From the NCBI GenBank assembly GCA_034421515.1, contig DAOUKH010000094.1, positions 1 to 54,110 of the forward strand: DNA of 54,110 nt. The letters are read 5' to 3'. The translations under genes and the position numbers were made by a program. This DNA is from DAOUKH01 sp034421515. Lineage in GTDB: Bacteria; Chloroflexota; Dehalococcoidia; SHYB01. Below are positions 7,426 to 14,873 of the stretch, in pieces. A model generated the notes under the pieces. It ran no database searches. It was not told the origin of the DNA and saw only the letters and a program-made list of their open reading frames with translations. Position 1 is the first letter of the stretch. Each line of letters begins with the position of its first letter.

Positions 7426-9579
7426 GTGGCGTCGACCATAGCCGATCTCCTGGGTAAGTCCAACGGTTACCTTCCGAGGGACCAGGTAACCGTGATCGAG
7501 GACGCCTACCGCTTTGCCGACGACGCCCACCGCGGCCAATTCCGCCGCTCCGGCGGTCCCTATATCGAGCATCCCCTCGCCGTCGCCATGATCCTGGCCG
7601 ATCTGCGCCAGGACAGCACGACGATCGCCAGCGCCCTCCTCCACGATACGCTCGAGGATTGCGACGTTCCCCTCGAAGCCGTTGAGGTGCGGTTCGGGCA
7701 GGAAATCGGCCGCATCGTCGAGGGCGTCACCAAGCTCAACCAGATTGAGTGGCAGACCACCCGCGAGAATGGCGGGCCGCCCACGGGCGGCACGATCCAC
7801 AGCGAGAGCCTCCGAAAGATGCTCGTCGCCATGGCGGAGGACGTCCGCGTCATCATCGTGAAGCTCGCCGACCGGCTCCACAACATGCGGACGATCCGGC
7901 CCCTGCCGCTGCAGAAGCAGCTCCGGATCGCGCGGGAGACGCTGGACGTCTACGCGCCACTGGCCCACCGGCTGGGCATCGCCACCATCGGCTGGCAGCT
8001 CGAGGACCTCTGTTTCCGCTGCCTCGACCGATCGGCCTACGCCCGGATATCGAAGCTCCTCTCCGCGAGCCGGAACGACCGCGAGCGGTTCATTAGCGAC
8101 GTGGTGGCCCGTATACGCGGCGAGATGCGCAAGGCCTCCATCAATGCCCAGATTTCGGGCAGGCCCAAGCACATCTACTCGATCTTCCAGAAGATGGAAC
8201 GCTACGCCGAGTTGGGCCGAGACTTCGACCAGATCTACGACCTCTTCGGGTTCCGCATCCTGGTCGACGACATCACGAATTGCTACAAGGCGCTGGGCGT
8301 GGTCCACAGCCTGTGGCACCCCGTTCCCGGCGAGTTCGACGATTACATCGCCAACCCTCGGGAGAACGGCTACCAGTCGCTCCACACGGCCGTTGTCGGC
8401 CCGGACACGACACCCTTCGAGATCCAGATCAGGACCTTCCGGATGCACGAGGTCGCCGAGCACGGCATCGCCGCCCACTACCGGTACAAGGAGGGCGACC
8501 CCTCCGATCCCGGCTTCGACGACCGCATGAACTGGATGCGGCATTTGATCGAGCTGAACCAGGAAGACGCGGGGAGCGAGGCCTTCATTGAGTCGGTCAA
8601 AACCGACATCTTCCACGACCAGGTCTTTGTCTACACCCCCAAAGGCGAAGTCCGCGAGTTGCCCCTGGGGGCCACGCCCCTCGACTTCGCCTACCGCATC
8701 CATACCGACCTCGGTCACGGGTGTGTTGGAGCAAAAGTAAACGGAAAGATGGTGCCGTTGAATCGCCCCCTGAACAACGGCGACACGGTGCAGATCATCG
8801 CGGCGAAGTCGGAGAAGGGCCCGACCCTCGATTGGCTGAATCCCGACCTCGGCTATATCAAGACCGCCGCGGCGCGCGACAAGATCAAGTCGTGGTTCCG
8901 CAAGCGGGCGAAGGAAGAGAACATAGAGCGCGGCCGCGGCATTCTGGAGAAGGAGCTGCGCCGTCTTAAGCTCGGTCTGCGGCCGCAGGACGCGGCCAAG
9001 AACCTCGGCTACGAGACCGTCGACGATCTTGCCGCGGTGCTGGGAAGCGGCGCGCTAAGCGCCGATAACCTGGCGCAGCAAATCCTTCCCGAGGCGCCCG
9101 CGGTACCGGCCGCCAACGGCGCCGCGCCCGCCGCCAACGGCGCCGCGAGCGTCGTCGTGATGGGCATGCCGAACCTGCTCGCCCGGCTTGCCGAGTGCTG
9201 CCATCCGTTGGCCGGCGATCCCATCACCGGCTTCGTGACGCGGTCGCGGGGCGTCAGCGTGCACCGCGCCGAATGCCGCAACGTGCAGAACGTGGAGGAG
9301 CCCGACCGGTTGATAGACGTGAGTTGGGGCACGCCGAGCCAGCGGTATACCGCCCGCGTGTCGATCCAAGCGTGGGACCGGGTCGGACTGCTCAGCGACA
9401 TCGCGAGCCTCCTCTCCGCCGAGCGGGTCAACATCAGCGAGGTGCGCAGCTCGCACCCCCGCAACGGCCTCGTGACCGAAACCTTGACGCTGCGGACGTC
9501 GGGCGCGGCGCAGCTCAGCCGGATGCTCCAGCGCATTGAAAACGTCCGCGGTGTCGTGAAGGTGGAGCGCAAGGGTTAG
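7426..9579 (+). CDS. rel: Long RelA/SpoT homologue, (p)ppGpp synthetase/hydrolase
   Basis: A 717-residue alarmone enzyme. The N-terminal HD hydrolase domain retains its expected residues (H49 in YIEHP, H73-D74 with E77-D78 in LLHDTLED, D149 in KLADRLHN). The synthetase domain has GRPKHIYSIFQKM around 245-257 and GYQSLHT near 315-321. A TGS domain (VYTPKGEVRELPLGATPLDFA), a conserved CCHP segment and a C-terminal ACT domain follow. The charge motif just before the GYQSLH strand reads EFDD (303-306). EXDD is described for synthetase-only RelA enzymes and RXKD for bifunctional Rel/SpoT, so this protein mixes an apparently intact hydrolase with a RelA-type synthetase motif. An Ala/Asn-rich insertion (AANGAAPAANGAA) separates the TGS and C-terminal regions. 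The start is GTG. Confidence 0.95.
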   Translation: MASTIADLLGKSNGYLPRDQVTVIEDAYRFADDAHRGQFRRSGGPYIEHPLAVAMILADLRQDSTTIASALLHDTLEDCDVPLEAVEVRFGQEIGRIVEGVTKLNQIEWQTTRENGGPPTGGTIHSESLRKMLVAMAEDVRVIIVKLADRLHNMRTIRPLPLQKQLRIARETLDVYAPLAHRLGIATIGWQLEDLCFRCLDRSAYARISKLLSASRNDRERFISDVVARIRGEMRKASINAQISGRPKHIYSIFQKMERYAELGRDFDQIYDLFGFRILVDDITNCYKALGVVHSLWHPVPGEFDDYIANPRENGYQSLHTAVVGPDTTPFEIQIRTFRMHEVAEHGIAAHYRYKEGDPSDPGFDDRMNWMRHLIELNQEDAGSEAFIESVKTDIFHDQVFVYTPKGEVRELPLGATPLDFAYRIHTDLGHGCVGAKVNGKMVPLNRPLNNGDTVQIIAAKSEKGPTLDWLNPDLGYIKTAAARDKIKSWFRKRAKEENIERGRGILEKELRRLKLGLRPQDAAKNLGYETVDDLAAVLGSGALSADNLAQQILPEAPAVPAANGAAPAANGAASVVVMGMPNLLARLAECCHPLAGDPITGFVTRSRGVSVHRAECRNVQNVEEPDRLIDVSWGTPSQRYTARVSIQAWDRVGLLSDIASLLSAERVNISEVRSSHPRNGLVTETLTLRTSGAAQLSRMLQRIENVRGVVKVERKG

Positions 9580-9589
9580 GCCGGGCCGT

Positions 9590-9619
9590 TTGTCACGGCC
9601 TTAACGCCTCGGTTACAAT
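9590..9619 (+). promoter_or_regulatory. rpsT promoter
   Basis: TTGTCA (9590-9595), an 18-bp spacer and TACAAT (9614-9619). It sits between the rel stop and the rpsT start, leaving an untranslated leader of about 50 bases. Confidence 0.6.
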
Positions 9620-9677
9620 AGCTGGTGCGCCGCCGCAGGGCGGCCAATTTGCGAAAAGAGAACGACGAGGGACCACG

Positions 9678-9953
9678 TTGGCTCACAGCCGCTCCGCCAA
9701 GAAGGCGATACGAAAGAACGAACGCCGCCGCTTGGCGAACCGCTCCCTGCGCTCGGCGCTCCGCACCTATCTGAAAAAGGCGGAGGCGCATATCGTTTCC
9801 AACGAGATTGACGAGGCGAGCGCCGCAGTGGCCCATGCCGCCAGCCAGCTCGACCGGGCCGTCACCAAAGGTCTGATCAAGAAGAACAATGCCGCCCGCC
9901 GCAAGTCCCGTCTGATGCGCAAACTCAACGCCGCGAAGGCCGCGGCTTCCTAG
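9678..9953 (+). CDS. rpsT: 30S ribosomal protein S20
   Basis: A 91-residue, strongly basic three-helix protein of the small ribosomal subunit that binds 16S rRNA. The start AHSRSAKKAIRKNERRR and the later KGLIKKNNAARRKSRLMRK are diagnostic. It starts at TTG 9678; non-AUG rpsT starts are also known in other bacteria, where they contribute to autoregulation. It has its own promoter just upstream. Confidence 0.95.
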   Translation: MAHSRSAKKAIRKNERRRLANRSLRSALRTYLKKAEAHIVSNEIDEASAAVAHAASQLDRAVTKGLIKKNNAARRKSRLMRKLNAAKAAAS

Positions 9954-10035
9954 GAATTCCCGCCCACGCCGGACCCCTTCCCGGCGGAAACCCTCGCCCG
10001 CGCCACCGATTTCGCGCGCCTGTGACACAGGGCCG

Positions 10036-10065
10036 TTGACAGGGACACCCAGGGGCGCGTACACT
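10036..10065 (+). promoter_or_regulatory. lexA promoter
   Basis: A perfect TTGACA -35 (10036-10041), an 18-bp spacer and TACACT -10 (10060-10065). The expected transcription start falls inside the first LexA box, as for a repressor that blocks its own promoter. Confidence 0.65.
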
Positions 10066-10066
10066 C

Positions 10067-10094
10067 CGGAACAGTAGTTCCGAACATGCGTTTC
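10067..10094. promoter_or_regulatory. Two adjoining LexA (SOS) boxes
   Basis: Box 1, 10067-10082, reads CGGAACAGTAGTTCCG: perfect 6-bp arms with the Gram-positive core GAAC-N4-GTTC. Box 2, 10081-10094, reads CGAACATGCGTTTC and fits the Bacillus consensus CGAACRNRYGTTYC at every position. They overlap by two bases and follow the -10, so bound LexA would occlude transcription initiation. Confidence 0.7.
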
Positions 10095-10146
10095 CGGCAG
10101 GTGCCCTGCACCCCTTTTGCGTGCAGCACCGCCGAGGAGGACAAGA

Positions 10147-10776
10147 ATGACGAAGTTGCCCGAAAAGCAAGAGGCGATCCTCACGTTCATCAAGGAATTC
10201 GCCGACGAACACAGCTACCCGCCCTCGATCCGCGAGATACAGGAGGCCTGCAACATCAGCTCGACCTCCGTGGTCGACTACAACCTGCGAGGGCTGGAGA
10301 ACAAAGGGCTGATCAAGCGTGGCCGAGAGATCTCGCGCGGCATCGAGATCGTGGGCCGTGGCCGGGCCGGCGTGCGCCTCGTGCCGGTCATGGGGCTCAT
10401 CGCCGCCGGCGACCCCATCCCCGTCCCGGAATCGGACGGTTGGTCGCGCCCACCCGATGAGGAGGTCGAGGTGCTGGAGTCGCGGCTCCGTGGCCGTGAC
10501 CAGGTCTACGCCCTGCGCGTGAAAGGCCAATCGATGATCGACGCGATGATCAACGACGGCGACCTCGTGGTCATCGAGCACCGTGCCGCCGCCGACCCCG
10601 GCGAGCGCATCGTCGCCTGGCTTAAAGACCGCGAAGAGACGACGCTAAAGAAGTTCTATCCCGAGGGCGATCGGGTCCGGCTCCAGCCGGCGAACCCCAC
10701 CATGGACCCGATCTACGTCGACGGTGAGAACCTCGAGATTCAGGGCGCCGTCCTTGACGTAATCCCTGCCATGTAG
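10147..10776 (+). CDS. lexA: LexA repressor of the SOS response
   Basis: A 209-residue repressor-protease. The N-terminal winged helix is LPEKQEAILTFIKEF through SYPPSIREIQEACNISSTSVV. The self-cleavage site is the Ala-Gly bond in GLIAAGDPI; the catalytic serine is in GQSMIDAMINDGD and the lysine in TTLKKF. The ATG at 10147 is chosen over the upstream one at 10117 because GGAGG lies at the right distance and homologues begin at this point. Two LexA boxes upstream indicate autoregulation, and a strong intrinsic terminator follows. Confidence 0.96.
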   Translation: MTKLPEKQEAILTFIKEFADEHSYPPSIREIQEACNISSTSVVDYNLRGLENKGLIKRGREISRGIEIVGRGRAGVRLVPVMGLIAAGDPIPVPESDGWSRPPDEEVEVLESRLRGRDQVYALRVKGQSMIDAMINDGDLVVIEHRAAADPGERIVAWLKDREETTLKKFYPEGDRVRLQPANPTMDPIYVDGENLEIQGAVLDVIPAM

Positions 10777-10811
10777 GCAGGCCCGCCGCCCACCGGGACG
10801 CCGGACACAGC

Positions 10812-10839
10812 AAGGAGCCCTTGAAGAAGGGCTCCTTTT
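10812..10839 (+). terminator. Intrinsic terminator after lexA
   Basis: A perfect 11-bp stem (10812-10822 with 10827-10837) with a GAAG loop, running into a short T tract. It lies 35 bp after the lexA stop and also faces the end of the converging small-gene operon at 10880. Confidence 0.85.
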
Positions 10840-10879
10840 GCGTCGGCGTCCGCCGCCGACCTTTGGATTCCGCGGAAGT

Positions 10880-11023
10880 CTAGTCCGAGGAAGGAAGGGC
10901 GCGGGGCTGCTGGACTTCCATCTCGCGGTCGTCCACATATATGCTGCAGTCGCCCGCCTTAGTGCAGAGCACCTGGATACCGGTCTCTTCGTCTACGTAT
11001 CGTCTGCCAAGTTGAATGGGCAC
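10880..11023 (-). CDS. 47-residue protein with LPSSD C-terminus
   Basis: A short gene starting at GTG 11023 with GGAGG seven bases upstream. The product starts MPIQLGRRYVDEETGIQVL, continues CTKAGDCSIYVDDREMEV and ends QQPRALPSSD. It resembles the N-terminal part of its upstream neighbour in spacing (xGxRY...xxVxxTxxG) but has replaced the CxxC with aspartate/glutamate, leaving cysteines at 20 and 26. It may be a degenerate member of the same small desulforedoxin-like family. It lies 21 bp after the 42-residue gene, so the two form a bicistronic unit. The function is unknown. Confidence 0.65.
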   Translation of the reverse strand: MPIQLGRRYVDEETGIQVLCTKAGDCSIYVDDREMEVQQPRALPSSD

Positions 11024-11044
11024 GTCGTCCTCCGGCCGCGAGGC

Positions 11045-11173
11045 CTATTTCATCTTCATTTCTTCCTTCTCATCGCCGCACTCGCAGTACAACGTACCCT
11101 CGCCGCCGCGAGTGACGATGACCTCGGCGCCGCAACAGTCGCAGAAATATCGCTTACCCGTTTGTGCCGGCAA
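11045..11173 (-). CDS. 42-residue desulforedoxin-like zinc/iron ribbon protein
   Basis: A very short gene starting at TTG 11173, with AGGAGGT at 11181-11187 and a near-consensus promoter upstream. The product has CDCC at residues 11-14, then AEVIVTRGGEGTLY and CEC at 30-32, ending in a charged KEEMKMK tail. The four-cysteine layout with the intervening GGxGxL turn is that of desulforedoxin or the desulfoferrodoxin N-terminal domain, which bind one iron in FeS4 coordination. The usual final CC pair is CxC here. The metal, whether iron or zinc, cannot be told from sequence. A redox or electron-carrier role is inference. Confidence 0.75.
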   Translation of the reverse strand: MPAQTGKRYFCDCCGAEVIVTRGGEGTLYCECGDEKEEMKMK

Positions 11174-11208
11174 CCTCGCTACCTCCTGAATCTGTTGGAG
11201 CGTCCGCC

Positions 11209-11237
11209 ATTATATCTCCCGCCTGAAAGAGCGTCAA
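11209..11237 (-). promoter_or_regulatory. Near-consensus promoter for the two small genes
   Basis: Read on the minus strand: TTGACG (11232-11237), exactly 17 bp, then a perfect TATAAT (11209-11214). This is among the best sigma-70-type promoters in the window, and gives a leader of about 30 bases before the TTG at 11173. It lies just downstream of mnmG, so the small genes need not rely on read-through. Confidence 0.75.
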
Positions 11238-11266
11238 ACAGTTGCGAAGCCAGAACGGCACCCGCT

Positions 11267-13285
11267 TTACCCTGGTGTGCCGACCTGCGGAGGCGTCGCA
11301 GACATGGCGCCACGGGCGCGTTCGAGGTGGACGAGAAGCACCGCGAGGTCGGCCTGTGTGACGCCCATGATCCGGGAGGCCTGCCCGACGGTCGCCGGGC
11401 GGAAACGAGCAAGCTTTTCAGCGGCTTCGCGCTTCAGGCCGGTCAGTGGCGCGTAGTCGAAATCGACAGGGATGGGCCAGTCTTCGAGCCGGCGAATGCG
11501 CTCGACCTCACGGCCTTGCTTCTCGATGTAGGAAGCGTACTTGGCCAGGATTTCGACCTGCTCTCGCTCCGTCTCGCCCAAATTGTCGTCGCTCAGGCCT
11601 AGGTCGCCGAGGACGCCGTAGTCGACGTCCGGGCGCCGCAGGAGTTCCCCAGCGGAGACGGCCTTGCGCGGCGGTTCGTGGCCGGTCTCGCGGAGCCGAG
11701 CGCTGGTGGCGCGGTCGGGCGTGACGCGCAGGCTACCGAGACGCGCCATCTCCCGTTCGACCACATCGCGCTTGCGCTCGACCGCCTCCATGCGCTCGTC
11801 GGAGACCAGACCGAGTTCGTAGGCGATCGAGGTGAGCCGGAGGTCGGCGTTGTCTTGGCGGAGGAGCAGGCGATACTCGGCGCGGGAGGTCATCAGACGG
11901 TAGGGCTCCTCGAGCTCGCGGGTGACGAGGTCATCGGCCATGACGCCGACATAGGCTTGGCTGCGACTCAGGATGAGCGGAGCGCCCCCGAGCGCTTTGC
12001 GCGCGGCATTGACGCCGGCCAGGAAGCCCTGACCGGCCGCCTCCTCGTAACCGGACGTCCCGTTGATCTGACCGGCGAAGAAGAGGCCGTCGACCGTCTT
12101 GTTCTCCAGCGTGACCCGGGTCTGGCTGGGCGGGACGTAGTCGTACTCGACGGCGTATCCCACGCGCATGATCTCGGCCCGTCTCAGGGCTGGAATCGAG
12201 CGCAGCATGGCGGCTTGGGCGTCCTCCGGCAGGCTGGTGTTGGCGCCTTGGACATAGACCTCGTTCGTCTCCCACCCCTCCGGCTCGAGGAAGAGGCCGT
12301 GGCTCTCCTTCTCACGGAACCGGTGCACCTTGTCTTCGATCGAGGGGCAGTAGCGCGGCCCCCGGGCCTGGATCGCGCCGTTGAACATGGGGGCCCGGTC
12401 GAGGTTGGCGAGGATGACCTCGTGCGTACGAGGATTCGTGGCGATGCCGTAGCAGGGGAGTTGGGGACGCCACGCCGTTTCCGGCCCGACCGGGTAGATA
12501 GGGTTGCGTTCAAGGAGCCAGGGTGCTGGGGCCTCGTTCGCGCCCGGATAGTAGAAGCCGAAGGAGAGCGGCGTGGAGCTGCCGGGCTGCAGGACCGTCT
12601 GCTCGAAGTCGATAGTACGTGCGTCGACGCGCGGCGGCGTGCCGGTCTTCAGGCGCCCGAGCTCGAGGCCCCAATCTCGGAGGCAGTCGGAGACGCCCAT
12701 CGCGGGAGGCTCACCCGCCCGGCTCTCCGCTCGCGCTGCCTCACCCGTGATGGTGCGTCCCCGCAGGGAGGTGCCCGCGGTGATGACCAGCGTCCTCGCC
12801 GCGTAGCGCTGCGAGGTGTGGGCGCGCAGCACGAAGCGGGTCCCGTCCGGGGCGGGCTCGGCTTCGCGCAAGATGCCGTCGATGGTCGCCTGCTTGAGCG
12901 TCAGGTTCGGCTGACGCTCAAGAACCTTCTTTATCTCCAGGCTGTAGAGGCGCTTGTCGGCCTGGGCTCGGGGTACTTGGACCGCCGGCCCCTTGCCGGT
13001 GTTCAACATGCGGATCTGAATGAAGGTGCGGTCGATCACCCGCCCCATCGCGCCGCCCAGGGCGTCGAGCTCGCGGACTACGTGGCCCTTGGCGGGCCCG
13101 CCGACGGAGGGGTTGCACGGCATCAGCGCCACGGTGTCCAGGTTCATCGTCACCAGGAGCGTGCGACATCCCATGCGCGCCGCGCTCAACGCGGCCTCGC
13201 AGCCGGCGTGCCCCCCGCCGATGACGGCGACGTCGTACGGGACCGCCGCGGGGTCGCTCGTTGACTCCATCGGGGTGCGCTCCAT
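11267..13285 (-). CDS. mnmG: tRNA uridine-5-carboxymethylaminomethyl synthesis enzyme MnmG
   Basis: A 672-residue FAD enzyme that, with MnmE, adds the carboxymethylaminomethyl group to U34 of several tRNAs. The N-terminal Rossmann motif VIGGGHAGCEAALSAARMG, the LMPCNPSVGGPAKGH loop, TGTPPR and the GxxxTSGYEEA region (GQINGTSGYEEAAGQG) are all in place. It is somewhat longer than usual, with a Pro/Thr/Gly-rich C-terminal tail. The ATG at 13285 overlaps the stop of the upstream NUDIX gene (TGATG), supporting this start; an internal ATG at 13270 is the alternative. mnmE is not in the window. Confidence 0.96.
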   Translation of the reverse strand: MERTPMESTSDPAAVPYDVAVIGGGHAGCEAALSAARMGCRTLLVTMNLDTVALMPCNPSVGGPAKGHVVRELDALGGAMGRVIDRTFIQIRMLNTGKGPAVQVPRAQADKRLYSLEIKKVLERQPNLTLKQATIDGILREAEPAPDGTRFVLRAHTSQRYAARTLVITAGTSLRGRTITGEAARAESRAGEPPAMGVSDCLRDWGLELGRLKTGTPPRVDARTIDFEQTVLQPGSSTPLSFGFYYPGANEAPAPWLLERNPIYPVGPETAWRPQLPCYGIATNPRTHEVILANLDRAPMFNGAIQARGPRYCPSIEDKVHRFREKESHGLFLEPEGWETNEVYVQGANTSLPEDAQAAMLRSIPALRRAEIMRVGYAVEYDYVPPSQTRVTLENKTVDGLFFAGQINGTSGYEEAAGQGFLAGVNAARKALGGAPLILSRSQAYVGVMADDLVTRELEEPYRLMTSRAEYRLLLRQDNADLRLTSIAYELGLVSDERMEAVERKRDVVEREMARLGSLRVTPDRATSARLRETGHEPPRKAVSAGELLRRPDVDYGVLGDLGLSDDNLGETEREQVEILAKYASYIEKQGREVERIRRLEDWPIPVDFDYAPLTGLKREAAEKLARFRPATVGQASRIMGVTQADLAVLLVHLERARGAMSATPPQVGTPG

Positions 13286-13902
13286 CAGTCGAAGTCCGCC
13301 GGACGGTCCGGATTACGATGGTGTTCGAAGACGTGGGCGAGTTGCCCGGGCGTGACCTTAGCCAATGGGAGATCAGCAATCTCCTCTTCTGAGAAGAAGC
13401 CCACCTCCGAGGTCTCAATGCTTGTCGTGGCCTCGCCCCCGGTCTTGTCGCAAAGGAAGAACACCTTGTAGCTATGCCAGGGATGCGGCGTGTGCGGGTG
13501 GAGAAGCCGGTCGTAGACGCCGATGAGCTTGCGCGCCTTCGCGACAAAGCCGGACTCTTCGAGAATCTCCCGCTCGACGCTGCGGCTCGGCGGTTCGTTG
13601 ACCTCGGCCCACCCTCCAGGAATCGCCCAGCCGCCCGCGAGGTCCTCCTTGACCATGAGGAGTCGGCCGTCCTCGAAGACGGCGCCGCGCACGTCTACCT
13701 TCGGGGTCGCGTACGCTCGCTCTTGCGAGAAGAGGCCCAGGATGGTCTCGGCGTTGTCTCCGGTGCGATCGGCGAGCATGTCAGCCGCCACGGCGCGGAC
13801 TGCCTCGTAGCGCTCGGCGTCGAAAGGGTTGCCGGTATGCGCGAGGCCGCTCTGAGCGATGGCCTGGAGCTTGCGCCCCCACGTGAGCCAGTTAGGTTCC
13901 AT
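13285..13902 (-). CDS. NUDIX hydrolase with N-terminal Nudix_hydro_N-type domain
   Basis: A 205-residue pyrophosphatase. The N-terminal section (WLTWGRKLQAIAQSGL, then YEAVRAVAADML) matches the helical domain that precedes many NUDIX domains. The catalytic NUDIX box reads GGWAEVNEPPSRSVEREILE followed by ESGF, with the glycine, both REx2EE glutamates and spacing intact. Substrates in this subgroup include ADP-ribose and nucleoside diphosphate sugars, but none can be assigned. The start is the ATG at 13902 rather than the longer frame at 13935, because MEPNWLTW matches the family N-terminus. It is translationally coupled to mnmG. Confidence 0.88.
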   Translation of the reverse strand: MEPNWLTWGRKLQAIAQSGLAHTGNPFDAERYEAVRAVAADMLADRTGDNAETILGLFSQERAYATPKVDVRGAVFEDGRLLMVKEDLAGGWAIPGGWAEVNEPPSRSVEREILEESGFVAKARKLIGVYDRLLHPHTPHPWHSYKVFFLCDKTGGEATTSIETSEVGFFSEEEIADLPLAKVTPGQLAHVFEHHRNPDRPADFD

Positions 13903-13968
13903 AGCCCTGATTCCTGCCGCCGGACGCGCCGGCACAAATCAGGATAACACCGGCGGGCTCGAACGGGG

Positions 13969-14841
13969 CTAGGCCAGAACCTTGGCCATTGCCTCGCCGA
14001 TGACAGCGGGGCTCTCCACGACGTGCGCGCCGGCGGCGCGGAGCGCGGCCTGCTTCGCGGCGGCGGTGCCCGACTCGCCGGTGATGATCGCGCCGGCGTG
14101 GCCCATGCGGCGGCCCGGCGGGGCCGATCCTCCCGCGATGAAGCCGACCACCGGCTTCGTCACGTGCGCCTCGATGAACGCCGCGGCGTCCTGCTCCTTC
14201 GACCCGCCGATCTCGCCGATCATCACAATCCCGCTCGTGTCGGGGTCGTTCTCGAACAGTTCGAGGATGTCGACGAAGGTGGAGCCCACGATAGGGTCGC
14301 CGCCGATGCCGACGCACGATGACTGCCCGAGGCCGTTCTCGGTGAGCTGCGCCACGGCTTCGTAGGTCAGCGTCCCGCTCCGCGAAACGACGCCGACGGA
14401 GCCGGGCGTGTGAATGTTCCCCGGCATGATGCCGACCTTGCAGCGCTCCCCAGGCGAGATGAGGCCGGGACAGTTCGGCCCGATGAGGCGCGTGGACTTA
14501 CCGTCGAGGAAGCGCCGCACGCGGGTCATATCCATGACGGGGATGCCTTCCGTGATGCAGGCGACGGTGTCCAGCCCCGCGTCGACGGCCTCGAGGATCG
14601 CGTCGGCCGCGAAGGGCGGGGGCACGAAGATCATGCTGGTGTTGGCCCCGGTCTCGCGGACGGCGTCGGCCACGGAGTCGAAGACAGGCCGGTCGAGATG
14701 CGTCGTCCCGCCCTTGCCCGGCGTGACGCCCGCCACGATATTCGTGCCGTACTCAATGCACCGCTCCGAGTGGAAGCTCCCCTCGTTGCCGGTGAAACCC
14801 TGGACGAGGAGTCGGGTGTCCTTACTTACGAGAATGCTCAA
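13969..14841 (-). CDS. sucD: Succinyl-CoA ligase, alpha subunit
   Basis: A 290-residue subunit binding CoA and carrying the phosphohistidine. With SucC it interconverts succinyl-CoA and succinate with nucleotide phosphorylation. Diagnostic parts are VQGFTGNEGSFHSERCIEYG, GVTPGKGGTTH, the LIGPNCPGLISPGE loop, and GHAGAIITGESGTAA with the phosphorylated histidine. It follows sucC by 32 bp. Confidence 0.97.
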   Translation of the reverse strand: MSILVSKDTRLLVQGFTGNEGSFHSERCIEYGTNIVAGVTPGKGGTTHLDRPVFDSVADAVRETGANTSMIFVPPPFAADAILEAVDAGLDTVACITEGIPVMDMTRVRRFLDGKSTRLIGPNCPGLISPGERCKVGIMPGNIHTPGSVGVVSRSGTLTYEAVAQLTENGLGQSSCVGIGGDPIVGSTFVDILELFENDPDTSGIVMIGEIGGSKEQDAAAFIEAHVTKPVVGFIAGGSAPPGRRMGHAGAIITGESGTAAAKQAALRAAGAHVVESPAVIGEAMAKVLA

Positions 14842-14873
14842 GCTGCTACTCCTGCCGCTCCCGCCGGAAGGCT

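Noticed and set aside
2850..8718. Long minus-strand open frames opposite the gcv operon and rel
   Set aside because: They are mirror frames of clearly identified genes in GC-rich DNA and their translations show no family features, only Arg/Ala/Gly/Val-rich composition.
10838..11602. Plus-strand 254-codon frame over the small genes and the mnmG end
   Set aside because: It has no ribosome-binding site or recognisable protein, and it is antisense to mnmG and to two small genes with good promoter and start signals.
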